Shown piece after piece: positions 11,255 to 22,859 of a stretch of 64,000 bases of DNA (position 1 is the first letter of the stretch; every line of letters starts with the position of its first letter). The notes beneath the pieces are model-generated. The model did not search any database, was not told the origin of the DNA, and saw nothing but the letters and a program-made list of their open reading frames with translations. The translations under genes and the position numbers were made by a program. Origin of the DNA: Takifugu bimaculatus (taxonomy: Eukaryota > Chordata > Actinopteri > Tetraodontiformes > Tetraodontidae); contig CP034979.1 in the NCBI GenBank assembly GCA_004026145.2, positions 14,417,404-14,481,403 on the forward strand, read 5' to 3'.

Positions 11255-12793
11255 CCCGAACAGCTCCCCGTCCAGCCCGGTCCCAGAGGACAACACTGCA
11301 GGGTGCAGAGCGAGAGAAGCGGATGACATGAGTAAAAGGATGGATCGCTTCACCCTCATCACACATTCAACGTCGTCCTCTGCGGCTCTCTTCATTATTC
11401 TGCTGAGTCAGCTTTAAGCTTTAGTCAACGGTGAGGAGCAGCTGGCTGAGGGTTCTTGCCTGTGGAGGGCTTGTTTAGCTCAGGACTGGCTTTGGCTTCA
11501 CTTTGGTGAAACGGAGCCTGTCTGGGTTCTTAAAAACTGCTGGCCCCGTTGTGGCGGAGCGCTGGCTCAGGGGTAGAAGAGCAGCACAGGGGCAAGGTCC
11601 ACCTTAAAGGTGTCGGGCATTTGGACAGAACCAGCATCAGGGGGGAGAAAAGGGATCTGGCCCTGCGACTACAAACAGCCTTTCGCTGAAAGAAAGACAC
11701 AGATTTCAGATTCAAACTCACCTTCAGTGGACTTGAGCATTTTATGAGGAAAATAACTATTAAAATAATGTCTAGAAAAAATATGTTTTACTCCTGAAGC
11801 ACAAAGCGAGGCCACATTACAATGGAGGCACAATAAAACCATAAATCTGGTCCATCGTTTAAAGCCAAAGTTCATGAACACATAAATTACAGTGACAATA
11901 AAAAGCTACACCGGAAGTTTCAACTAATGGGATTAAAATCGCTTCAATATTACCTTAGAAAACTGTAACGTAAATACGACCAAGACAACCAAAGTAACAA
12001 AGTCTCATACTGACTTGTCTCTGTTTCCAAACTTTAAAGATCTATTTCCCTCCTCGGATGGACCATCCAGGTGAAAACCCTGCAAGACTCTAAAAAGGTG
12101 TTTGTGCTCCTAAACGTTACACCAGAGGAGGGAAACTAGGAGGAAAATGATAACAGCAGCCAATCAGCTCACACGCGTGCACGGACACCAGAACAGGCTG
12201 GGTTCTTTAAATGGGCTGATGCCAAAATATAAAATATGTCACGAGCATAGTTTGTTTCCTTTATTTTAATGCACCAATTTAAAGTCACTGCAAACACTCC
12301 GGCCAAACCGGTTTTACACGCTTCAATAAGGTGATCGATGATGACCTTGAGCTGATCAAAGATCACTCCGTTAACCGGTATCTGTCGGTTGGTGCAAAGT
12401 TTCCCCCCAAAACTATCTTTAATGCCAGCCGGAGGAATTACTACAAAATGGATCCACCCTCGACATATCAGGCGTTAATCTGGCTGGTCCGAGGACGTTC
12501 CTCCGAGAGCGGTCGCTAAAACAGCGTTAAAATCCACAGTTCATTTATTTAGTTTCCCTTTACCTGAGTTTTAGGCGCACATGTCCGCAGGTCTGGCCGC
12601 GATGATTAAAAAATTGCTTTATAATAAAGATTTACTCACCAGAATAAAGGACGTCTGGCAGAACTGCGCAGGCGCACTAATCGATCCAAGAGTCCAGGAC
12701 ACTTAATCGAGCAAGAGCGAAGGATTTGAACGTTCGAGCGATAATATGGCCAAACAAACAAACAAACACGAAGCAGCGTGTAAGTAGGGCTGT
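11255..12793. other. Spacer between the two selenou1 copies
   Basis: It holds the promoter and 5' UTR of copy 1 and reaches the poly(A) signal of copy 2. An open frame continues upstream of the copy 1 start to an ATG at 11395, past a possible splice acceptor at 11296, so an alternative N-terminus is possible. Nothing else was recognised. Confidence 0.5.
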
Positions 12794-12799
12794 TTTATT
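12794..12799 (-). promoter_or_regulatory. Poly(A) signal of selenou1 copy 2
   Basis: Minus-strand AATAAA about 100 nt after the SECIS and 310 nt after the stop codon. It gives a compact 3' UTR that includes the SECIS. Confidence 0.6.
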
Positions 12800-12889
12800 T
12801 ATCAGAACAGGCACAAAATGTGCACTCGAACAGTAGAATCCTCCCAAAGTCCAGCAAAAAGCGCCTCGTAGGAAGTAATGGATTTATGT

Positions 12890-12945
12890 GCTCGCATCAG
12901 AGTTGTTCCCCCAGAAGAGTTTAAAAACAAGTCGTCATTAAAGTC
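12890..12945 (-). ncRNA. SECIS element of selenou1 copy 2
   Basis: On the minus strand the 5' quartet ATGA is at 12938-12935. It is followed by exactly 12 nt and the apical AAA at 12922-12920, and the 3' quartet TGAT is at 12899-12896. The arms GACTTGTTTTT and GGGGGAACAACTC pair over about ten positions with one C-C mismatch and three G-T pairs. The apical stretch AAACTCT is shared with copy 1, which points to common ancestry. It lies about 170-215 nt after the stop at 13109. Confidence 0.9.
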
Positions 12946-13108
12946 CACCGAAATCCACCACATAATCGAGACAGTTATTGCAGACACTGGGCCGACACAC
13001 GGTTAAAGTAGCAAATCAATGCCGACGCTGATTTAAGGGGTTTTGATGAAAGTATATAATCATGGAAACGAAAAAATAATATGGTGGTTTGATTTTCCAT
13101 TTTGAGGT

Positions 13109-14050
13109 TTAGCTTGACGTGTTATCCTGTATTTGGCGGGCCGCTCTGAGTACTGCCAGCATGTTCACTTTATCCCCAAACTCCTTCTCGCGGTGCTCCA
13201 GCAGAATACCCTAGAAGAAATGAGACAGAGTAAAAAAACAACTGCTGGATGAGTGAAAATCTAACAAATTTGTGTCTAAGCTGCTGCAGACCTGCTGTGC
13301 AGGTCCAATCACAAAGACTCCACCCAAGACCAATCCTTCCCCTCTGAGGGTCCCCCCGAAACCCCTCCTGTAGGCCCTCCAAAGGTTCCTCCAGACACCA
13401 ACGCGCAGGAACATGGAGAGACACATCCACCTCTCTTGAGGCCCGTAGAAATTTCTCTATTTTAAAAACACAACATAAAAACAGCTTTACCGTTTCTTGA
13501 AGGTGCAGGTTTCCCATCATAAGTGCAAAATCAGACCTTCTGATCCACGTACACCTTCCCAGAGAAGAATTTCTTGAAGCAGTCCAGTTCTTTGCCAAGG
13601 TTCTCTTTGACCACAGCAAACAGAGGAACTTCAAGATCCTGCAGCTGGGACTTGAGAGAGGAGAGCTCAGTCGCCTCCTTCGTGGTGGGGACGACACAGC
13701 ACAGGTGAGTGCACCTTCTTTAACATTACCACGCACGTGTACCACTTCATACCTCTCTGCACAATAATCATCCCGGGCGACGCACGACCATGATCACGGC
13801 TCCGGTCTTTTCCCACAGAGTCTTTGCTTTTTGGCCTCTCGTGGACTGAAAAACAGCGGCGTTGAAGTTACAGTTTACATGAAACGACCGTGTCTGCTGA
13901 CTCACCGCCTCCCGTGGTCTTTAATTCTGTGTTCTCCAGAACTTCCTGGTTGGCCCATTCTGGTTTGGTCTGAAACCAGTCTGAGACGCTGCTGACGAGC
14001 TCGGCCAAGTAGAGAACCACCACCTTCAGGACGGCGTTTACGGTTGACAT
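13109..14050 (-). CDS. selenou1: Selenoprotein U1 (PRXL2A/FAM213A-type), tandem copy 2
   Basis: Five minus-strand exons: 14050-13906, 13835-13753, 13677-13537, 13456-13292 and 13210-13109. They total 636 nt, 211 residues with TGA at 13770-13768 as Sec71. The motif is RRPG-U-LLC-RE. Downstream blocks include SLKSQLQDLEVPLFAVVKEN, FYGPQERWMCLSMFLRVGVW, GEGLVLGGVFVIG and LLEHREKEFGDKVN. Exons 1, 3 and 4 have the same lengths (145, 141, 165 nt) as copy 1, which fixes the start and phases. The exon 2 acceptor was chosen at GAGAG|GC to keep phase 1; a stronger-looking TTTTTCAG lies 10 nt upstream but would break the frame. The N-terminal 45 residues differ strongly from copy 1, though both carry a hydrophobic segment. 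Confidence 0.92.
13768..13770 (-). other. Selenocysteine codon (TGA) of selenou1 copy 2
   Basis: In-frame TGA after GGA (Gly70) and before TTA (Leu72), forming UxxC with Cys74. It is at the same place in the same exon as the TGA of copy 1. Confidence 0.92.
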
Positions 14051-16829
14051 GTCTGTAGACCTGCTCCACAGGCAGCCTGACGGGGGGGAAAAAGCACCAA
14101 GGAATCAATAAATGAGGTGGTTTAAAATGGGACGTTAAGGGAAAGAATGCTAATACTCACCAGACTGCGTCCAGCTGCTTATGTGGAGGAATGTGATGTT
14201 TTCAACCGGCCTCTTAAGCCTCAAAGGATCAGGACAGTCCAATCACAGGAAAGGCCTTTTCTAACAGGGGAGGAATTCTTTAAACCTGCAGTGAAACAAG
14301 GCTCTGCTTTGAGCTGGAACCCCAGTGCCAGGTTCACCGCCGTGCAGGGTCGCACCTGCTTTTTAAATCACCTCATCGGTTACATCAATGTATATCCGAG
14401 CTGTTAATAGATGCAATAACCCAAACACGCTGTTGATACTCTCTGTGTGGTGTTGTCTTCTCAGTGTGTTGGCACAGACGAGGCCAGCGGCTCAAGCTTC
14501 CTCTGAACGAGGCCGCCCCCTGCAGTCGGCTGGTGGTAACTACACCGTAAACGCGAGATCATCTTGTGTTGGACCAGAAATAGTAACACATTCTACAAAA
14601 GGCTGCCGTGATTATCCTGAGAGTAAGTTAATGTTTTGTGACACATTCAAAGTTCCACCTCAACAATCCAGAACACAACAACAGACATGTTTTAGGGTGA
14701 ACACATTTTAGCTCTCCTCTATTTATGAGACCCTTTACAGCCACCTCAGATAGCAGTTTTATGAGACGGACCATTGATAAAATGCCTCCACTCTGCTGTA
14801 TATAGTGTTGAAGGTGTGTTTGAGTGTGTATGTGCACGGGTCTTCGGGTGGTGGGGCTCCCCGTGTTGAAATTTTATAGTCCTTTAGTTACGCTTTTTAT
14901 AGAATCATTGGAAGATGAGCAGATGGTGGCAGCTTCAGAGGGGAATGTGCTGATGGTCCAGAGTGAGACGTAATAGAGCTGGGCCAGGCTGACCCTCCCA
15001 AAACCCAGCTGCTGCGCTCCCTCTGCTCTCTGCTCGGCTTCACGCTCCAGATCTGCGTGTGTCTGACACACAGCCGTACGTCACTTTACTTCAACTACCA
15101 GGTTATATAAATGCGCCATATCTTTACTGTTCAAGCTCTGTAAAGATTAACGCGCAAGAATGCAAAGAAATGTGCAGCGTCATGGGGTTCATCAGAGCTC
15201 CCTGGTTGGCTGGAGTGTTTTTCTACTGTGCTCACACATGCACACATGCATGGATATAAATGTAGTTAACTGTTGACTGTTCCTGGTAGGCGTGCACGGG
15301 AGCGACAGCCAATCACGGCTGAGGATTCGCTCCCCTCCTCCTGTGCAATGATTCCCCCGACTGACATTGGTGAATAGGTCAGGCTCTTGTTGAGGGATGG
15401 AAGCCAAGTCCGATAACAAAGTGTAACGTAAAAAGAAGGAGAAGCCTAGTGTGGCAGTTTACTGTCCGGATCCAGATGTTGCTGGATCTGACTTGGGCCA
15501 CGCGGTGCTGTTTTTACCCACATGCTCCCTTTTTGCATCAGTCTGTAGTGTTGAAAGTGTTCTACCAATCATGTTCAGGCAGAAACAGTCAGAGAAATAA
15601 AGTGATCAGCCCAAAGTTTTAACCTAAACACGCAGCCAGGTGAGATAAAAATCCAATAAAATGAAAACTTCTGCTTAAAAACAGAAATATCGCCTGCAGT
15701 TTATTGCCAAGTTATTCATTACGCAACATGTCGCGCTAACTGTGCCACTATCTCTTCGCTGTATTCACGACTGGCGGGATCTGACTAGTTCTGACCGCCA
15801 TCCAGATGAAACTGGTTGTTTATCAGATGAGTTTGGATCACGGAGAGAACTGGAACTGCTCGCCCTTGAACTGGGGGAAAGACAAACAGGTGTTAACAGT
15901 TGCCGAAGAGGCCAGGGTGCTTTTATCTCATCCTGAAACGGCAGGTTTTAGTCTGACTCGTTCTCTAAAGCCAGAGGTGACCCCGTGACCCCGTTTTTCA
16001 AAATCATGTTCAGGTCAAAACGACGCACGTGTCCAGCCACTATCGCTCGGGAGAGACGCCGTCCCCGTCACCGCTGGTGAAATTGTCTCCATTTTAATAT
16101 TTGCTTTCACACCAAATTACCAGGCTTTTGATCATGGAACATGATGGACAGACTCTGTGGGCCAAAGGTTTGAACTTTAAACTTTATTTAGAGTGTGTCC
16201 TCTAAATAAACCCCAGTTTCTGGAACTAGGTTGCAACATTACATTTCAAATTATATAGTTTTTTTTAAAAAAACGATTCCGCTCGACCAAAGCGATTTTT
16301 CCATGTTTCCATAAACTTGGAAATGTAAATTTCCCCATTTACACAGGATCCGGTTTCCCCACATCAACGTTAACTGAAAGATCCATTTCCTGGTCAAGAC
16401 TTGTGTGGTAATTTCAGCTTGTTTTTGTTTTGTTTTAAATTTTTTCATTGATTAATATTAAGAGTTCTGGTTTCTCTTTCAACAGAACCAGAACAGGCTC
16501 GCTGGAAAAAGCTCTCCCATTTCCCGGTCAGTCATTAACACGTCCGGGGGAACACAAACTTTATTCCACTTTTATCAGATAGCGTTCACGTGTGCGTGTA
16601 CAACAAGTGTGTTGTGTGTTTGCATCCCTGCAGACCATAAATGTGCAGAGGTCCCCTGTGTTCATAGCAACGGCCATTTGTGTCTCTCTTTAAATAAATA
16701 GGAGTCTGGTAATTGGTACTCCAGAATAACAAGGAGTGGCCTGAATTTTGGTGTTTTCAGCAGTGTGTTAAAAAGGAACACTGAAGTATTCAACACCTTT
16801 ATGGGGACATTTGAACCCCAGGAGTCTTC
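14051..16829. other. Non-coding stretch upstream of selenou1 copy 2
   Basis: Promoter and 5' region of copy 2 at its left end. The short open frames here have no recognisable family and lack convincing splice context. No RNA gene or intact mobile element was seen. Confidence 0.5.
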
Positions 16830-17510
16830 CTTGCCTCTTGAGGATCTTTGAGATGTTTTTACACCTTGACTGGAGTCCACCTGGGGTAAATTCAGCTGAG
16901 CAGACATCATTCGAAGTGACTCACATCTATCTGATGTCTCACAGACAATATCAGAGCCAAAACAGAGAATTTAGGTCAGGCGTTGTGCCTCCAGAGCTCA
17001 GAGACAGGATGGTGAAGGACGCAGATCAGAGGAAGTCTCCATCAGTTCTGAAATAACTACCAGGACTGTCCACTGTGATGGACAGTCAACCAACCTGAGC
17101 AATCTGGGGGAAGTGGTCTTGGTGACCCAGGAACCCAGTCAGCTCCAGAGATCCTGGGTAGAGATGGGGGAGAGCTCCAGAAGGTCAGCCTCCGCTGCAC
17201 CAATGTGAGGCTTGTGGTCGAAATAGCCCAGCAGAAGGAGAAGACACCTGGTTGGAGGAGAGCAGGCCTCATTTACGACCTGATAAAAGCCTCATCCACA
17301 GCTCTCAGGACCTCCTAAAGGACGGATGCTACACCAGGATCTAAAGACACAACCAGGATGACTCAGGAGCGTCTCAGGGACCACTCTGAATGTCCATGAG
17401 TGCACCGGCCAGAACCTTGACTTGGACCCTATCAAACATCTCTCGGATGAAACCTGACAGAGGATCAGAGGAACTAAGCTGCCCGGAAGCTCTGACGTAC
17501 AGAATATTTA
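16830..17510 (+). mobile_element. Decayed Tc1-like DNA transposon
   Basis: The stretch follows the typical fish Tc1-like element in order. It has the leader GACTGGAGTCCACCTG, GGTAAATTCA, the region around GAGCTCAGAGACAGGATGGT, the segment CTGAGCAATCTGGGGG, CAGCTCCAGAG and a 3' end near TCTGA with AATATTTACA. The transposase frame is destroyed by stops and indels, and the central part that would encode the DDE catalytic domain appears deleted. The match is from memory of the family consensus, so the ends are approximate. It has no coding capacity now. Confidence 0.7.
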
Positions 17511-18700
17511 CATTTTAATGGGATTTCATCAAGGGTGGATCATAATAAACGCATCGAGACGTGCGTCTGCTTGCATCAGTTAAAGCAAAAGTCATCCGCA
17601 GCCCCTGAAAACAAGCAGCACGTTCACCTGAGAAGGCCAGGAGATATCTGAGGGACCCATCGGGCTGATCTGATCTGGGCTCAGGAAATGGTCCCATGAT
17701 TTTGTGCATTTGTGTGCAGACACAAAAGCCCCAGGCTGCGACTGAGACCACAAAGAGCATTTAGACAACAGGTGGCTCTGCGCTGGAAACCTAATCTCTG
17801 CAGTAATTGGAAGTAACCACGAGCTGCCCCGAAAAGAGCAACTCCACCGCAGTTACAGCCGCAGTAGCCGACCTCTGCGGCAACCCAAAAGTTCGACGCG
17901 TAAAGACTTGGTTGTGATGTTAAACAACATAAAACAATTATCCAGATTTCTGGCCTGAAGAGTCTGATCATTGCTAACAACGAGTTCGTAAATTCTAGTC
18001 AATCATTTCCTGAAATTATAGCAGTTGCATGAACAGGAAGTCCTACTATTTGTCCCTAGTTTACAGTGGATGGTGAATTCAAATATATTTAAAATAGAAA
18101 CACGGCTAAATATGCATCTTTCCATCATGCTGACTGTTCACATCTAACCCGGAAAATCACTTTAGCCCAATTAAACACACTTTAGCCCTTTTTAAAGGGA
18201 CCATTTTGCTCAATCTTGCTACAAACAGGGAAGAATGGCTAAAGGAAGAACTGCTCCCCCCCACCCCCCCGTTAATGACAGCCTTCCTGCCAGACCTCTG
18301 TCTGTGCGGCGCAGGTCCATTAGATCCTGGAGCGGTGCTGCGAAGCAGACGTGACGTAAACACACACAAGCTGCACACAAAGGGTTAAGGGGCAGTTTCC
18401 TCCCTCCCTTCATCAACTCCCCCTGAGTTGGACTGTCCCATGGATTCTCATGACGTGGATCCACATGTGTGCGTGTGTAGCTGGGCCATATATATACTGG
18501 GCCATGTGGCCTCACCATTGAAGTTTTGTAGGCGAGACTGTAGCTGCTGCAGGGCCGCCGGCCTGTGTGTGTTCATTTCTGTCTGAGAGGACCAGTCGGA
18601 GGCAGCTTTCATATCTCTCTGGGCTGCTTGTTGGTGGGAATCCAGAGGCATTTTGTTTTAAACTTCCATAGCCTCCAGTAGAAGAAAAAAAAACATTAAA
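17511..18700. other. Upstream region of mat1a
   Basis: Contains the promoter and 5' UTR of mat1a. On the minus strand, an ATG at 18651 opens a 46-codon frame ending at a good donor (AATG|GTGAGG). An in-phase acceptor lies near 18350; this is discussed as a speculative divergent transcript. No other feature was supported. Confidence 0.45.
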
Positions 18701-21700
18701 ATGAGTGACCTGCTGCAAGATGGTTCTTTTATGTTCACTTCAGAGTCCGTGGGAGAGGGACATCCAGGTGAGTCTGCGGGTATTTCAATTCGGAGTGAGG
18801 AAAAATGCATCGTCTCTTAAATAAATCAGGAAAGGCCTTGGTGGCGGTTCTGTATTTACTCTCCGAGCCTGGTGGGTATTCCATTCAGAGCATGTGTTTT
18901 CTGTCACTTACTGGACAGCAGGTTCTGGGCGGGGAGGGGGGGGTTGAGTTTCACGTAGACTAAAACAGACGGCTGAGACGCGTGAACCCTCTACCACTGT
19001 GTGTGAGGACATTCACAGAGCCTCTCACTTTACTTTCCCTGTCCCGAAGAGAACGCCGCCTCCGCCCCCTGTCATTCAGAGATGCGGGCCACCAGAGTTG
19101 CACAAAGTCACGGGTGTGAGGAGGAAAGCTGGGCCTAAAAGTCACACGTGCGTCAGAAAATCTCCAAAAGTGGCAAAATATAACAGTTCGTATGCATGTT
19201 TTCTGTTGTTTATGCTCAGAAGCAGCAGTGGGGAAGCCCCCCCCCCCCCTCCGCTGTTACAAACTACCACTATTAAGGTTGTTAAAGGAGGCCTTTCTGA
19301 CTGATGATTGATAAAATCCACGGTGTACTCTGCCCCTGACGCTGCTGTTTACCTGCTAACAAATGTACAAGATTCAACCTTTCAAAGTCTCTGTTTCATC
19401 TATGCAGTCAACCGGTTCATAGATAAGATAATAAAAAAGATGAACTAGATAACTTGTTTGTTTTTTTTGCATTTATACATGCTTAACAAATAATAAAGAA
19501 ACAGGTGATGTTTGGCTGTAAAGTGCTGAATATTTTACTGTCTTATTTAATTAAGGGCATCTTTTAAACGACTCACTTAGTGTGAAATACATTAGAGCAA
19601 ACTAGTATGAAGGTAAAGTGTGTAGTTGCATTGGTGTGTGTTCATTTCCAGAGGTGGGCCACGGTTAAAGGTTAGCACACACATTAATGATTTGATAACG
19701 CATCTGTGCTCTTCCCGATGACCTCTCGCATGTTCTACACCTGCAGAGGCCTCATCTCAGCCTCAGTATCGGTGCAGGAGGGTGGGAAGAATTTAGCATT
19801 TTAGCCAACTTTTAGTCCACTCCTCTCCCCATCCAACCTTACAGGTCCATGTAGCTGAGCTGAAGGTTTCAGTTTGCTTCATCGTGGTTCTTTTGCTGTC
19901 TCCACAGACAAGATCTGTGACCAGATCAGTGACGCCGTCCTGGACGCTCACCTGAAGCAGGACCCCGATGCAAAGGTGGCCTGTGGTGAGTTGACTTCAG
20001 TTCCCCTGTATTTAGGCCCCAGTTGTTGGATAAAAGTGGTCTAATTAGATGGACTTCACGTGGCAGAAACTGTGTGTAAGACTGGAATGGTGCTTCTCTG
20101 TGGTGAGATCACGTCTCGGGCCAATGTGGACTACCAGAAGGTGGTGAGGGACGCCATCAAACAAATCGGTTACGACAACTCCGACAAAGGTGAGAAGGCG
20201 CAGTGGAAAGAAGCAACGTGTGTTGCCGGGTTCCCCCCCCCACCACCACATTTCCCTTTCTGTTTGCTCCTTTCAAGGCTTTGACTACAAGACGTGCAAC
20301 GTGCTGGTGGCTCTGGAGCAGCAGAGCCCCGACATTGCTCAGGGTGTCCACGTAGACAGGAAGGAGGAGGACATCGGAGCTGGAGACCAGGTAAAAAGTC
20401 CCGCTTTCCCGTGCCCAACAACACAGCATGGAGACACCGGGGGGGGGGCACGATGCTGACGCTACGTGTCCCTTCTCTGCAGGGTCTCATGTTCGGCTAC
20501 GCCACAGATGAAACGGAAGAGTGCATGCCGCTCACCATCGTCTTAGCCCACAAACTCAACGCAAAGATGGCCGAACTCAGACGCAATGGCACCATCCCCT
20601 GGCTGCGTCCTGACTCTAAAACACAGGTGAGCATGTGTGTGTGTGTGTGTGTGTGTGTGGGGGGGGGGGGGTATCGCAGGTCAATCACAGATCAGGGACG
20701 GGACGATGTCGGTTTTTGGCGTTTTCGTTTGCACATTTAACTTTCGGCTGCCTTTACCCCACAGGTGACTGTGCATTATGAGCAGAAGGAGGGAGCGGTG
20801 ATCCCCAAGAGAGTCCACACCATCGTGATCTCCGTCCAGCATGATGATTACATCTCCCTGGAGGAGCAGAAGAAGGTGCTCAAGGAGAAGGTAGCGTGTC
20901 ACCGAAACGCCGAGAGAGGATTCTGTCAGAACATTCTGTCAAATCGGTGAGTTCAGTGTTGGATCTCTTGTGACAGGTGATCAAGGCTGTTGTTCCTGCT
21001 AAATATTTGGACGACAAAACCATCTACCACCTCCAGCCTAGTGGCCGCTTCGTCATCGGAGGACCCCAGGTGACGCCTCGCTTACGCGCTCCTTATCCAG
21101 TCAAAGCGGCGAATGCGTAGTCATTTTGCTCATCTCTGGCTTTTTGTTGCGAACCAGGGTGACGCCGGAGTCACGGGCAGGAAGATCATCGTCGACACAT
21201 ACGGAGGGTGGGGCGCTCACGGAGGTGGAGCTTTCTCCGGCAAAGACTTCTCAAAGGTGGACCGCTCCGCTGCCTACGCTGCCCGCTGGGTGGCCAAATC
21301 TCTGGTCAAAGCCAAACTGTGCAGGAGAGTTCTGGTGCAGGTGGGGGTGCCGTTTCATGTACTTCAGATCTGGAGCTCAGAGGGTGCAGCTGTATGGAGG
21401 TGATGCATGCTTGTCTCCTGTATGTCTCTGTCACAGGTGTCCTATGCCATCGGAGTGGCCCAGCCTCTGTCCATCTCCGTGTTCACTTATGGTTCTTCTA
21501 AGAAGACAGAGTCAGAGTTGCTCCAGATTGTCAACAAGAACTTTGACCTTCGGCCAGGCGTCATCGTCAGGTAAACATGTCATTTAATGTCTTAATATAT
21601 GTGACATAAAATTAGCTTTGGTACCAGTAGAGGGCGCCAAACAACAGCGCCCTCTGGAGACTAATGTAATGCTTATTTTTTAATTTTTTTCTGGCCCAGC

Positions 21701-21973
21701 TCAGCTTAAAATAACCCAGCAAAACACATTAAGTAATCATGAACCGTGGGCACCTTTACAATCTGAGAGCAGGCACTCAGGCCCTGTAAACATCATCAAA
21801 CATCATGGAGACTGTGAAGAGATGACACCTGTTTCCATGTCTAAACACGTTTCTCCTGCTTCCTCTGAAGGGAACTCAACTTGAAGAGGCCCATCTACCA
21901 GCAGACAGCCGCCTACGGCCACTTCGGCCGGGAGGGGTTTTCATGGGAGGTGCCCAAGCAGCTCGTCTTTTAA
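18701..21973 (+). CDS. mat1a: Methionine adenosyltransferase (S-adenosylmethionine synthase), MAT1A type
   Basis: Ten exons: 18701-18767, 19908-19985, 20067-20189, 20278-20390, 20483-20626, 20765-20890, 20977-21069, 21158-21340, 21437-21570 and 21871-21973. They encode 387 residues in frame. The enzyme makes S-adenosylmethionine from ATP and methionine in the cytosol. Visible motifs are GEGHPDK (18-24), GAGDQG (123-128, near the flexible loop) and the signature GGGAFSGKD (270-278). MAT1A is preferred over MAT2A because of CKTGMVLLCGEITS, HLKQDPD, FTYG and the C-terminal LVF, and because SelU1/PRXL2A is nearby. However, some residues (RANVDYQKVV, ALEQQSPDIAQGVH) look like MAT2A, so a fish mat2a-like paralogue remains possible. 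The 219-nt coding block of exons 6 and 7 is split by an 86-nt intron. Confidence 0.85.
20634..20671. repeat. (TG)n followed by G-run
   Basis: A TG repeat runs directly into 13 G in mat1a intron 5, beginning only a few bases after the donor at 20627. Confidence 0.95.
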
Positions 21974-22805
21974 CTGCACCTGCCTGGCTGGACCGTCGCC
22001 ATACTGTAAATAATATATCATATATATTCATCTGCAGTCTGTGCTCCAGACCGTCCCTCACTGAGTCGTCTCTCTGCGCACTACCGTAAATCTGCCTTCA
22101 AAAGATTTATTTTATTAATCCGAACTGAAGCCAAAGTTACGGATGAGACAACTATAAAGATGCTGACATAAGAGTTTTAGTCCCCCCAAAAAACTTCTGA
22201 TTATCCAGGAATATAGAGGAAACCGCTCAGAGGTCTTCTGTTATGAAACAAAGAGATGGATGTTGAAGCTGTGAATGGTGTGAAGAGCCCCCCCCCCCCC
22301 CAAAGTCTTCTTGTTATGTCAGAAAACAGGTCACACGTCTCTCAAACTTCAGTCGTATGTAAAATAGCCACAACACGGTGCTTCCACTGCCGCTGGCGTC
22401 TTTATTCCCCGTTTCTTCTGCGGCCGAGTCGTGAATCTTGATGCTGATCCGATCAAATCATTTCCCCTTTAGTGGAAGATGAAGCTGGATGTGAAACATT
22501 TAGTGGACCACTGAGTTTAAACTGGAGTCTTGTCTTTGTTTGTCCTGCGTTTCTCCAAAACCTCCTGGGTTCTTGTGTGGTTCTGCTGCAGCTCGGCCCT
22601 CAGGAGGCCAAAAAGGCAGTTCGGAAACTTTCTCACAGTGCATTGCGCAACATTTCACCTCCTTTCCACCTGGACGGCGTCTGATGTCTTTTCAGGTGGC
22701 CGAATGAATCTCCGTCTTTTTTTTTGTAAAGGAGGTTTTGACCTGCGTCATCTTTCTGTCTGTGTTAGAACAAGAACTGGACAATGTAAATAATTCAACA
22801 ATAAA
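21974..22805 (+). other. mat1a: mat1a 3' UTR with poly(A) signal
   Basis: No coding signal. AATAAA at 22800-22805 is the likely poly(A) signal, giving a 0.83 kb UTR. It ends only about 55 bp before the opposing signal of tmem150a. Confidence 0.7.
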
Positions 22806-22859
22806 ATGAAAAACAGGAAAATGTCCACGGTGTTTTCCTCCTTCCTCTATTTTGAGCAT

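Noticed and set aside
10823..11395. 190-codon minus-strand open frame read as one protein.
   Set aside because: Only 11254-11110 matches the SelU1 family; the rest runs through an intron with a (CA)n tract.
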